DNA of 64,000 nucleotides from Dipetalonema caudispina (taxonomy: Eukaryota; Nematoda; Chromadorea; Rhabditida; Onchocercidae). The stretch's first letter is position 1. Every line of letters starts with the position of its first letter. The notes below the pieces were generated by a model, which was not told where the DNA came from, did not search any database, and was given only the letters and a program-made list of their open reading frames with translations. Both the position numbers and the translations under genes were made by a program. The stretch is taken from positions 62,001 to 126,000 of the forward strand of contig JABVXV010000161.1 in assembly GCA_013365325.1 (NCBI GenBank). The letters run 5' to 3'. Shown here one piece after another: positions 25,701 through 37,414 of this stretch.

Positions 25701-28700
25701 TGATGCACACATGTGGGTATGACAAGTAGTGATCTAAAAAATCGCACTGACCTTTACTCGTGGCTTCAAAAATGCTTTTGCTAAATCCGAAACTGGCAAT
25801 CCAAGTAAGCAACATATTTTTTGAGCAACTGAAACTAGTAAGTCGCTTATTAAGATGAAACTAATTGAAAAACAAAACTAAGAAAAATCTGATCACCAAA
25901 TTTGTGTGCAATTTTTAAAATACTGGATATCAGTTATACAAATATACTCAAAACACTACGTATTAAAAGTAAAGAAATAAAACCTCTATCATCAACGAGT
26001 ATTGCTTGATCAGAAGTACGATCTTCGGTAAAGGATAAGTTCCCTAGTAGTAAAATTGCACATGTTATTCGCATGACTGCTGAAATAATAATTCACTCAA
26101 TTCTATTCTTATTGTGCACTGTATTAAATAAGTCCAACTTCATATGCTTATGCCGAATATCCTATTTGAAGCAATTCATAGTATGAAATAGTATGAAATG
26201 TGGCATGAAGCTGAACAATAATCTAGAGCAACTAAAGATTATTATTACAATCTTGAGAAATAGATATTTACCCTATGTTCCATTTCAAATAGGATTACTT
26301 GACTTACCATTGATATCTGTGTCTGAGAAATCCATCCCTCTCATTGCATTTAAAGTATTTGACAATTCGGAAGCATCATCAACATTCGGGATGATGAGAT
26401 TCCCATTAGTAAGGAAACGATAGTTGTCGATATCATCCATTAAAAACATACCTGCGAGATGACCATTTTATTTCACAATAATAGTGATTATTTACTCCGT
26501 GATCGGCTATCTTCTTACTGTTTTGTTTATCCTCAAAGTTCATTCTACACATAGCAGGAAATGATTTTTACATTAAAAATATTTTGAAAAGCTTTTTTTC
26601 TCCCCCTACATAAAATTTTTATGATTCAATATTCAGAAAATACTGTACTTTTCTTGTTAACAGATGAACCGAGCAATAACTGGTAAAAAAAGTGGAATGA
26701 TCGCTCATTTGCTGCCTGTCGGATAGTACGCGACTTTTCCAACAAATAATGTTCGATATTTGCACCCGATATACAACCACTCTGATCAAAATTTATCCTG
26801 ATAAATTTACCCTATAATGAATTTTCACTAACTACTACGTAGTTGAACTTATGATTTCTAGCAAAAGAAGCAGACGAGAATCTCAAAACTACCCGATCTT
26901 TTTATTCTTGAAAATGAATTTTCCCATCAGCGGAGAAATCTTGAATCCAATGTCTTCTGGGTTAAAGAAATTTTAAAATAAACAACGATTTATCCTCATT
27001 TTTTGATTGTTATCTTTATAACAGCCAAGAAAACGGGTTAGTAAGACGATGATGAAGAAAAATGGTGCAGGAAATGAAAATCATTAAAGAGAAGGGCTTT
27101 TTTGAGAAAACGATCATTTCGTTGTCAGAAATTCACTAGAGTGACCGATAATAAAGAAATATATAACTTACAAATCTCGAAGAATTGTCATTCTTGACTG
27201 TTTTACTGTTACCAAAAGCTTCGAGGATCGGGTTCGCTAGTAATAACTGATCTTCCAATTGACCCTACATCAAATAAGCAGGACTTTCCTCAATTAAACT
27301 CTTGAACTATTCTTCTTGTCCTCCAGCAGTTATTAATATCTGCTTGTTCTAACAAAAAAATCTTATTCTTAAAACTGATAGTAAAAAAAAAAACTCACAA
27401 CAGATGGCATGTTTTCCGAAAGAGGCGATAATGATAAAGATGTTGGCAGCAGATTCTGAATTGAAAAAAATCAACAGATTCTGAGTTGAGAAAAAGAAAT
27501 AAAAAATTGACACACATATCCTTTAACAAATTAAAGACAAACAATTTCAAATAAGAATAAACAAGTCCTATTCCAAGCATTCTTAAGGTCTTAAAATCTC
27601 ATTGTTCGGAGTAAATCTAAACTAAGACCACGTGCCACATTTTTTACAGAAGCACTTATTTTAAGAAGTTGCTATGGATAAACAAAAACACAATGTTCAA
27701 TAAAATAACCTTTCCTGGACTCCTGGCAACTGATGAACGCATGTGTCGTCCAGCACCCGCAATGTCCGCTAAATACTGAACTACTTTTTTTGTATTCTCC
27801 GTTTTTCCAGCACCTGATTCTCCCGTGCAAAGGATGGATTGATCTTCTCGCTCTGAAATTTCAGAAAACTCTTACTCATCATCTCAGTATTACATTTTTG
27901 AATACAGCACCACAGAAATTCACAAAAACGAACGGTGCAACATTTCGTGATAAGCACAGTCAGTCACAGCGAATACATGAGGAGGTACTTCATGCCGTTT
28001 TCGTCCACGATAACTTTTCATCACTGCTGTTGAATAGATATGAGGCATCCATTTGTACGGATTGATGACGACACAGAATAAGCCGGAATACGTCTGTAGA
28101 CAGAAACTATATAAGTGATGTGTATTATACTGAAATATCCTTTAGCCTTATCAATCGATCATCAAGAACCCTGATTTTTACCGGTTAATTTCTAACCAAT
28201 CGCTAATGATATGTTGGACTACTTATTGGTACAAATAAATACAAAAAGTGCTGAAAACTTACATATATAAGCGATGAATAATATCGCTGCCGAAGATTGT
28301 GTAGCACACAAGCTTCATTTAAGTACGAAAGCGATGACATATCTTCTATTTTGTCTAATTTAGCTGGATTTACAGATTGCAACTCTTCCCGACATAGAGT
28401 TTTTTCACAACCCGTATCTTCAATCCTCAATAGTACACGATCATCTGCTATATTCTGCAACGTGATGACAACTTATATAAGCTGTCCAAAACACATTTGT
28501 AAAGCTTTCATGATGCATTAGCAACGTCAGTCTTATTTCTTTTACTGAGTCAAAAATGATGACTAACTAACAATTTTCCTAACTTGTTGACACAAGTACT
28601 GCATTACTTCATGATCGCGACTTCCTCAGTACCTGACTTACCATATATAGTTGAATTAAATGTTTTCCAATCGGGAACTTATTTGTTCAAGAAAATCACA

Positions 28701-28991
28701 AGATTACAGCGAAAATGATCAATTTAGCAGTGAAAGTAAAGTGTTTACGAAATGAATCATGCTCGATTAACAATATCAGGCGCCACTTCACGTAATCTTA
28801 TGAAAATTATATTTTGATTTATACTCACAAAAATCACAAAGGAAGCTGCAAATTATATTATGGAAAGCAGATATCCCAGCAAAACTTACTCGAATTACGA
28901 CGCCCAACACAAACCCTTCAGTAGCATCTGGTACCCAAACACGTTCATCCTGCTTTGGATTGGTAACATTCACAGTTCCCAGTTTTTTCAT
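14224..28991 (-). CDS. nmy: Non-muscle myosin II heavy chain
   Basis: Actin-activated ATPase motor of the cell cortex, acting in cytokinesis, polarity and contractility as a two-headed filament-forming dimer with essential and regulatory light chains. Thirty-nine exons join without a frame break into 1983 codons plus stop, the usual length of the family. Order seen: short N-terminus, SH3-like segment ([12 protein letters not shown]), P-loop GESGAGKT at 162-169, switch I NDNSSRF at 243-249, switch II DIAGFE at 466-471, the [12 protein letters not shown] reactive-thiol helix, two IQ motifs ([13 protein letters not shown] and [15 protein letters not shown]), a long heptad coiled coil, and a short Gly/Ser-rich tailpiece ending DDPDLTAS. 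Motor residues ([20 protein letters not shown]) favour non-muscle over the UNC-54 muscle class. Whether it is closer to nmy-1 or nmy-2 was not decided. The start ATG directly follows a CTTAAG acceptor-like site. Confidence 0.93.
19835..19923. repeat. Fold-back cluster in a myosin intron
   Basis: A perfect 24-bp palindrome at 19835-19858 overlaps the left arm of a larger imperfect inverted repeat (about 19852-19923). The arms carry TTTTCAAGGGAA and TTCCCTTGAAAA around an AT dinucleotide run. It lies in the intron 19534-20024. Confidence 0.8.
22956..28991 (-). other. nmy: Myosin motor and lever-arm exons 1-17
   Basis: Exons in transcription order: 28991-28890, 28454-28263, 28093-27934, 27852-27710, 27455-27399, 27264-27172, 26811-26649, 26451-26308, 26079-25984, 25828-25752, 25625-25447, 25145-24959, 24597-24417, 24298-24200, 23974-23793, 23581-23394, 23232-22956. 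All junctions are GT/AG with consistent phase. Exon 4 holds the P-loop, exon 6 switch I, exons 11/12 switch II, and exon 17 the converter end and both IQ motifs. Exon 5 (57 nt, phase 0 on both sides) encodes a Ser/Pro/Leu-rich insert in loop 1. Confidence 0.88.
24347..24375. repeat. Perfect hairpin in a 118-bp myosin intron
   Basis: GTCTGTGATACC, five A residues, then GGTATCACAGAC: 12-bp perfect arms. It lies in the short intron 24299-24416 between motor exons 13 and 14. Confidence 0.9.
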
Positions 28992-31781
28992 CTTAAGGTT
29001 GAAAAAAGAATCCAGGAACTACCAAATTCGATAACGATGAACTGTAATTTCTTCTGATAATAACAAATATATTAGATGATAAGAGAATTTAAATTAATGA
29101 GACGTACAGAAGCTGTAATAATTACAGATATAATGTTAAAGAATATTAAAAGAGTTTATAATTCAAATTTTCTGACAATAATGCATACAGACGAGATTAA
29201 CTAAGGTTAAATGCGTGAAAGTTTTCAGTACAGATTTCCGACATACTGCATAAATATGGATAATGTGTTGATTGAAAAATCCCACAGAAATGAAGGCTCA
29301 ATGTTCCATTTTTGTCTACTTTCATATATTACATACACATATTCTAGTCATAAAAATGTTTTCTTTTTATATGCATAAAAATCCTTCACTTTTATATGCT
29401 GATTTATATAGTCTGTAAATTTTAAACCGAAATCACAATAGATTATAAATCAAAAAACAAAATTTTTATATAAGCCTGAAAATGCTTATTTCTATTCTAA
29501 TATAATTAACTTCGGGAAACAAAATTGATAAGAAATTCTTCCATATGAATGGGAATTGAAACAACCACACCTCGCAATGACAAGCAAAAAAAAAAAAAAA
29601 GAAAGAAGCGTATAAATTCAACAGACTGTTTGAAAATGGCGCGCTGAGTCAATATGAAATTCTAATTCCAAAGTTTACTCATTTTATGGAATTTTTTCTT
29701 TTTTTTTTTTCAGGATATGATCAAAAAATTTCGAACTTATTGCATGAACATATTTAATGTAATTATAAGATTATTAGAACTTTTCAAATCTCTTTTTTCA
29801 TGTATTCGATTTCAATATACAATCGAAATATTTCGCAAAAAGCTTATTGGGATATGCATTTCACATAATTTTTAAAAATACGTTTGCAAAAATACGTCTA
29901 CTTTCATGAAAGTTTTTTTTTTTTCTTGCAATTTTTTTTTTATTTTTAATTATTTTTCGATTATAAGTGTAATTACTTCAATTAAAGATTATTAAGGCAT
30001 TTATCTTTACAAAAAAATTTCAATTTTTGCTCGCACAATATATATATATGTAACATGCATATTGCATGCATATTCTTAGAAATCGTTAATTTTTTTTTTT
30101 CCACGTAACTACTATTTTATTCGTACGTCATGCAAACGTTACGATCTATACCTCACAGTGAACGTTAAGAAATGAGAGTTATCGTAGTCATTAGAAATGA
30201 ATCTTTTCAGCAAATAATGCATATTATATAGAATTTATTGGACTAATTATTGTGTTAACAATTTGTTGTTATAGAATTGTAATTATTAATCGAATTAAAC
30301 GAAGGAAATAAGCAAAGCTAAGCTTAAATAATGAATAGTAGGGACTAGTTTGAAATTGGAACAAGCATAAAAAGGAGCTAAGATAAGTAGCTTACGGATT
30401 AATTAATATTTTGCAAGTATTTGTAATTGTTGTTATAGATTAATAATCATTATTATGAACAAATTATTATTATCAGTTTGTTGAAAAAAACTATCACTTT
30501 ACAAAGTAGTAGAATAGGATTTCAAAGAAATGATAGGATTACGGTCTTAACAACAGGATGAAGAGCTATTGCTAAACGAGCAGTGAAATTGATCAAATAG
30601 GATTGAGAATTTCAAAAATGGAATGAACAAATTTACGAATGCAATAAAAAGTAAACTTCCTTTAATCTTATGCATTATTTATTAGTAATGTTTTTGTGTA
30701 TTGAAAACTGATATTTTTTTTGACAAAAGTATCGTGTTGAAAGATTTCAGCAATGCAAAATTTCGATCAACATGCAGATTTGAAAAGGTTGGATTAGAAG
30801 GTAAATATAATTACCATTAATGTCATTACAAAATGATATCAATAAATCTCTATGTTTTCTTTGCTTCTCTCCATCTCTCTTTCTTTCCATCCTTTATTTT
30901 ATATCAATCATTTGCTAATCAGTGCTTTGGAACAAGAAGCATTTTTATTTGCTAATGATTCGTATTTGGTCCAATCGAATTTCATATGTAACAATATGAT
31001 ATTCTGCATCATAATGTTAAGTCAATAAAATTCTCATCCAATCTTTCGAATCATTGCATTATTAGAGATTATCACAACAGAGACTGATCGATCACTATCA
31101 AGTATTTGAGACAAAAACGGAAAAAAATAATAATAGAATAAACAACGTATTCTATAGGAAGAGATGATTCATTACATTTAGTATTTGATTACGTTAAATA
31201 TATCATTTTGCTTCCTAATCTTTCATAGCAAAATTTCGGTGCTAATCATTCTACCGGAAATAAGCTCGCTTATTTTATGATCTTTGTCCGGAAAAAGGAC
31301 ACCAAACTTATTACCTTATTCATTTGAAATTATACTTTGTCTTCAATTCTTGATTCTGAATATCTCACGAGATAATATCATTTGCAATAGATTTACATGT
31401 TAAGAAATTACTATTAATAACAGAGTATTAAAAAAAAGGATATGAAAGCACTCTGAACTTAATGAAGTAAAACATCTAAGACTTACAGGATAACGTGAAC
31501 TGCTTCAAATAAGAAAACAATAGAAAGGGTCACGAGTGTTGAATGTACTTCAACAAAAATCGTAGGAACAGAAAGAAATAATCCTTTAATCCTGAAATGT
31601 TATATCTATGAATCCTAATATGTCATCCTTGTGTTCTTCAAAAGCACTAAATCACCGGGCCGTAAATATAATAATAATAAGCATACTCCTCGAGAAGCAA
31701 AAGACGAATTCGATGAATAACTTAGCTTATTACACTTCTTTATTACATTCTTGTCACGTTTTTTTTACAAATGCCTACCAA
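28992..31781. other. Upstream region of the myosin gene, no gene seen
   Basis: About 2.8 kb of AT-rich DNA. Nothing coding is recognised. It should hold the myosin promoter, any upstream 5' exon, and the 3' UTR of the LRRC57-like gene. Confidence 0.5.
31739..31744 (-). terminator. Poly(A) signal of LRRC57-like gene
   Basis: AATAAA on the minus strand, 37 bases after the stop codon at 31784-31782. Confidence 0.6.
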
Positions 31782-33464
31782 TCACATTTTTCTTTTTGTA
31801 GCTGTGTATCTGTTTTGATACTCCTCGTAACCGGGTAAATTTTGGAAGTCTTTGTCTTGGAAAAGATTTCCGGCATACGCAATCAGACTAACATTGGAAT
31901 TAATCAGGAAATCACTTATAAAATCCGTTTTATTCAGGCAATTTTCTTCCACTCGAAGTGTTCTCAGAGCCTCGCAGTATACCAGGTTTGCTGCATTCAA
32001 TGAATTTAATCTGTTCTGATTCAAATTAAGCTCCGAGCTTTTCAAAAATTTCACCTGAAATTACAGAAAACAGTAAAAAGAAAAAGTAAATGACGAATCC
32101 TTATTGATATTTGGTTCTGCTACCGTTTTTTACCTACGCATTTTTTTAATGATGATTTCTCTAGAAAGCTTCACTTCTAGAATGTTCAAAACAAAACCTT
32201 TCCAGTGCCTCGAGTTAATACGGTAATGTATCGAAGTAAAAGATAAAAAATATAGCATTTCGAATAAAATCAACATTCATTAAACAGCAATCGAGAAGTA
32301 TGGCATTGGAATTAATTTTTTGAATTTCAGTACAATTTTTGAATTATTTTACTAAATCAAAAGTGAGAAATCTCCAGCATTAGTAAATAGGAAGAAATTT
32401 GATCTAAAATCAATTCGAATAATTCAAAACTGACCTCATCAGGAAGGAATTCGATAAAATTGGATGATACGTCAAGAATGTTGAGTGCTGACAAGTGGCA
32501 TACACACACGGGTAAATGTGTGAATTTATTTTTTGATATATTCAGTATTTTCAGCGAACATAAACCAGCCAACGATTCCGGAAGGCAGCTAAGCTGATTG
32601 CATGAGAGATCCAAAATTTCCAGCTTCTTCAGAACACCCATTTCATCTGGTAAACTTCCCAATTCATTATTGGAAAGATGAAGCTGTTTTAGGTTACTGA
32701 ATGAACCAATAAATGTTGGCAAAATTCGGATCCTGTTCTGTGAAACATCCAAATTTCGAAGAATTTCACAAACCTAAATATATTTTAAACCTTGAAGAAA
32801 GCTTATTTTTGAAAGAATTCAGTGTAAAATAAAACAGCTTCTAACATCGAGAAAATATAGATAGCACGAAAGAATATTCCAAAAATTAAACTCTGATAGA
32901 AAAAAAGAAAACTTTTTTTGCACTTATTCTTTCCTTTTTTCAATTCAAATACATGATATATTGTTAATAAAATCTGCCCTTGATATACATATGAGACAAA
33001 AATTAAATAATGTCATAAATAAGAATAAAATAATGACCTCTTCATAGCCATTTCGTACCATATATTTCTCTCAATAATTTATATATTTATAATTATTAAA
33101 AAAAATAGAGACATCGAATGATCGGTCATGGTCAACAGAGGTATTAACACTAACTATTAAGATTGCTGGTAGTCCTAACTGACTGAAAATTACTTAAGGA
33201 GATCGAATAAAATTGGTAACTTATATTAAATATATGAAAAAATGTGGAAAAAATGCGTACTTCTTGCAACTGTTCAGGCAAAATTTTCATGCCACAATTT
33301 CTTAATTGTAAAACTCGACTTTTTCGCGCCGTTTCCAGGTGACGCTGTATGACTGACAAAGATGGACCATGTTTGATCCCCAAGCTTAACTTTTTCCTTC
33401 CCGAAGCTCCATGTGTTGTTGTCGCTGTAGATGATAATTTCGCTTTGGAAGAATCGTTCCCCAT
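31782..33464 (-). CDS. LRRC57: LRRC57-like leucine-rich-repeat protein
   Basis: Small leucine-rich-repeat protein of the LRRC57 family, whose function is poorly known; probably a membrane-anchored scaffold. Exons 33464-33261, 32773-32435, 32054-31782 give 271 residues plus stop (human about 239). MGNDSSK fits the N-myristoylation pattern (Gly2, Ser6). A Ser/Thr- and Lys-rich leader of about 40 residues follows, then VIQRHLETARKSRVLQLRNC, equivalent to the human protein's HVETAQKTGVFQL start. About six repeats of the LxxLxLSxNxLxxLP type fill the middle (LKQLHLSNNELGSLPDEM, LEILDLSCNQLSCLPESL, LKILNISKNKFTHLP). The C-terminus LPGYEEYQNRYTATKRK is the family's conserved end. The serine-rich leader is longer than in vertebrates. 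The next minus-strand gene upstream is KRTCAP2, 1.15 kb away. Confidence 0.88.
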
Positions 33465-34618
33465 CGTATACTTTATTGGTTGTAAAACACTGAATTTGAT
33501 CTAAAACTTACACCTTATATCATAATAAACACGTCCCACTAATTTTTTCTATAAGTTGCGTTGTCACAAAATTACTGCGACATGAAACGCTTATATCAGT
33601 TGACAGTAGCACAAAATCTAGGATAAATATGTTATCGAATCATTGAAAATCGTTTTAAATAATGTTAAATTTAAATGAGATGATAAGATTATATCCCAGT
33701 AGGATGTGAACATAGTCAATAAGCCAAACAATAAAATTGTATATTTTGACATATTTAGTTACACAACCAGCGGAGGGATCTTCGACATTTGTTTCAATTC
33801 TACACCAACGCTTTCACTACAAAAACTTCCTCCACACTGATATTTCAACCACTGCCCAAAGAGACTAATAAATAATTGTTAAATGTGATGAGATGATAAC
33901 CAATGAATAGCATCATTATTAATCATCCTTATGAAGAAATTATGGAATCACAAGAATTTTATTATTTTACATTTACAACAAAATGAAACAAGAGTAACAA
34001 AAACATGTCAATATGAGCAGATATGCAAGTTATGACATCAAATAGAAGAAGTAATATGAAACAACTAAGAAATTATCAACTAACTTGCCTCCTACCTATA
34101 CATGCAACTTAGTAATGAATAATAAAGTAACACAGTAAACGTGCACAACTGCCGATCTTATCATATTTTTGAGGTGAAATACAAAAAGAAAAGATCATCC
34201 CAGGAATACGTCAATAAGAACAGCAACAACACTGTTTGTTGCGGAAACCATTCATATTTGAATGACCAGGAATCCTCCTTGGTGTATGTATTCGAATTAT
34301 TGAACTTTGCGTATAGAATTAAACTGAAGTTTACATAAATAGTATATTTCTTTCTACCGCTCCTTAAACCACCAGATATTAGTTACCTCCTGCATAAGGA
34401 AAAGAAAATCATACTACGTTGCTTATCCTTAACAATTACACATCAGTAACACTGACAACTTTCATCAGAAACTTTCAGGGAAAAGATCGAGCATCAAAAT
34501 ACTACTCTTAATTCCTAGGAACCTCACCCATCCTTTCTAACAGTGGTTTAAAGGCATTGCCAGGATCAAGAAATAATGAATTTCAACTAAATAAATTAAC
34601 TGATTCGTCACTTTTCTA
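33465..34618. other. Spacer between LRRC57-like and KRTCAP2, no gene
   Basis: 1.15 kb with no supported exon. A plus-strand open frame at 34141-34338 has no ATG, splice or family support. Confidence 0.5.
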
Positions 34619-35926
34619 CTATTTCTTCTTCCGTTGTTGCACGACTTGCTGCGCAACTGTCGTTGTATACCTCGTTTGACTAATACCAATCAACAAAAAC
34701 AGTAAAAATGTGGAAAATAGCAGACAGACCTGAAAATACATACATGAAAATGGTAGAAAATACAACTTGAAATTGATGTGACTTCAACATCCAGCATCAA
34801 CTTCACTTTACTACATTTGAGAGCTTCGATTCCCCTATCAGTACTTCCCTTTACTCAAGCAATGGCATTTTCTCTCAAGGACCAAGCAATAACATCATAA
34901 GAAGAATTACAGTGATTTTAGCTATCTCATTACTTCCTTGTTTGTCGCTATATCTGGATGCTGGGGTTCTTTTCCTCACTACCAAATACAAATATTGAGT
35001 TTTGTTTGTTTAGCTACTAATAACAATTACAATTTCTGGTGCTACTCTTCTTTCAGTGAGCACTTTCCAATGCTTTGAAATTTAATCCTACCAAAGTTAT
35101 ATGTGTAGTAAAACCTGACACCTTCATCTACACTATTATCCCTCATTCAGTGTTAATCAAATTAATTCGACGATTTCCTACCGTACTTCTAAAAGTCTCT
35201 AGATATTGCATATTGAAACCATAAATTTAAGTATCTTTTTCCTCTCTTATTCATCAGCAATTCCCTTAGGAATCTTAGGCTAAATCATAACTTGAGGAGA
35301 AAAAACTTTTATTAATTACTCTAACCGTAATGGCAACTCGATGAATAGTGGCAGAAGCAATGACAGCGACAATCAGACACAAGAAGACTTCAGTAAGACC
35401 AGCTTTCACTTGTTCACCGATTGAAGACATTTGAAAATTTGACAGAGCTGTGAGCAAAAAAACAAAAACTAAGGAACCCAAAGCACCAGCAATTAACGTT
35501 CCCAATTTGGAAGCCGCCAAATCCTCCTGAAAAGAAAAAAAGGGTTACTTGAATCGATGACATAAAATGAATTAAAATACCAATAGTTCCACAGGAAAGT
35601 CTCAAAAAAAGAATATCCCCGTAATTTTTTGTTGGTGGAAAGAAATCCACAAAAACAGACTTTAACAAAAATTGGCGAGGAACGACATAGAACTTATCAT
35701 GTCATAATAGACATAAGGTATTGTGCTACAGCTTCTCATCGTCTAGCCTGCAAACCATAGCAGTACGCTAGATTGGTCAAAAAATTGTTACCACTATCTA
35801 TAAGCATACACTTACAAACAGGGGTCATATCAGAGCGAAAATACTTACTTTCATAATTTGGCCAATCCCAATTATAATAATGGCAATAAGAAAACCAACT
35901 ATAGCACTAGTTGAATGACTTGCCAT
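34619..35926 (-). CDS. KRTCAP2: KRTCAP2, oligosaccharyltransferase subunit
   Basis: Keratinocyte-associated protein 2, a small multi-pass ER membrane subunit of the oligosaccharyltransferase complex that N-glycosylates proteins at the translocon. Exons 35926-35849, 35526-35326, 34729-34619 give 129 residues plus stop (human 136). Three or four hydrophobic segments are visible: residues about 8-25, 31-52, 65-85 and 93-109. The diagnostic blocks are SLVFVFLLTALSNF (human SGLFVFSLTAFNNL) and EVFLCLIVAVIASATIHRVA (human [20 protein letters not shown]). The tail is basic and ends RKKK, which fits ER retrieval. A TTTTCAG lies six bases upstream of the ATG, suggesting trans-splicing. Confidence 0.88.
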
Positions 35927-35931
35927 CTAAC

Positions 35932-35939
35932 CTGAAAAT
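35932..35939 (-). promoter_or_regulatory. Possible spliced-leader acceptor of KRTCAP2
   Basis: Minus-strand ATTTTCAG ends at 35932, five bases before the ATG (35926). It matches the nematode acceptor consensus. Confidence 0.5.
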
Positions 35940-36856
35940 ATCCGTCCGTGAAATTGATAGATTCATAGTGATTTCAAATGATCACATAAAACCAAGTTTT
36001 TACAATACTTTTCATAACTTTTATATTTATTTCATATCTATTAAACACTTAAAAACGTTTAGGAATTTCCCCTATAGCAGTATGACAATAAGTAAATAAG
36101 AAAATATGCAAAAATTCAAAAATGCTAAAATATAGGAAAAGCCAACACTTAAAATACGTAAAAACGTGAACAACAATAAAAAAAAAAGTCTTCTCTTTCC
36201 AATAAATTGCTCAATTTTATTACAATTCTATTGCTAAAAATCATCTCAACCTCCTATTCCATCCCATTTCATTCCTCCTCTCCTCATCTAAAACTTTTAT
36301 TACAAATCGCAAAATTTTCTCAATCTCTATCAATATACTATTTCATGAATACCATCAATCTCCGCACTCTCCTCAATAACCCCACAACTCTAGCTACTTA
36401 CCTGACAAACTATTCACCTGATGATCATCACCACGTCACCATTTCCTTTGCTTGCCAAATCTCGATACATAACTATGATGTACCGATAAATTTAGCATCA
36501 ATGAAAATTGTTATCTCATCTTTAATGTCCAATGTCAATTCACATTTAATGTCATTATGTAAATTTCCTTTTTTTTTTTTTTTTTTTCAATTTTAGATAT
36601 TCTTTTCAAATACATATATTATTTGTTAATGTATAAGATGGTTTTATTTTAATTACATCTATTTGTTGATCAACTGATCACTGAAATTAATGTGCATGAA
36701 ATATGTAAAATCTATTGTGATCACGCGTGAAATAGTCTTATACTCATTTACAGTATCTGTCAATGTACTTATTTATTGGCTATGTAATATGTCTAAATAT
36801 ATGTAAACTTTGTTACTTACTAGTTAATTATTTGTGTATATGCTAATATCATAAAT

Positions 36857-37135
36857 TTGTCAATCTATCATTATCTTCGTTATCATTATTGCTATAATTA
36901 TTTTCCTCAACATTATCATTTTTATCATTACTACTATCATCACTGTTATCGTTATATGATCATCACTATCTTATCATCACTGTCATTATTACCACTGTTA
37001 TCATTGTTATTCCTGTTGTCCTTGTTGTTGTTGTTGTTAGTGTAATAATCATCATCATTGTTATCATTATTATAATCATCAATAATCACTATAATTATGT
37101 TATTATCTTTATTACAATTTATTATCATCGTTTGT
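36857..37135. repeat. Degenerate ATT/ATC triplet region
   Basis: About 280 bp made of loosely repeated TCATTA/TTATCA units with a short TTG run near 37020-37037. Its open frame translates to Tyr/His-rich low complexity and is not a gene. Confidence 0.75.
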
Positions 37136-37378
37136 AGTAAAAATTTAACAAATGTTTGATTAACGTTGGAAAAAAAAAAAAAAGCAATTTAGGCGAAATT
37201 ATGCAATAGAATCATTTTTGAAAAACTCTTCACTCATTTCATTTATTCAACAGTGAACTGACAGACACATAAAAATGATAAATCTTTCACATTAATCGAC
37301 TATATACATATTTACTCTAAATACTTCTTTAGTCATGCATTGGAGAATGTAATGGATATAAAGAAGTGGTGTACACAC

Positions 37379-37380
<2 letters not shown>

Positions 37381-37412
<32 letters not shown>
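37381..37412. repeat. (AC)16 microsatellite
   Basis: Uninterrupted AC dinucleotide run. Confidence 0.97.

Positions 37413-37414
<2 letters not shown>

Noticed and set aside
28997..29057. An upstream first exon for the myosin gene
   Set aside because: No ATG-bearing open piece with a donor in matching phase could be identified; left as an open question in the findings.
36857..37045. Tyr/His-rich open frame
   Set aside because: Translation of degenerate ATT/ATC triplets.
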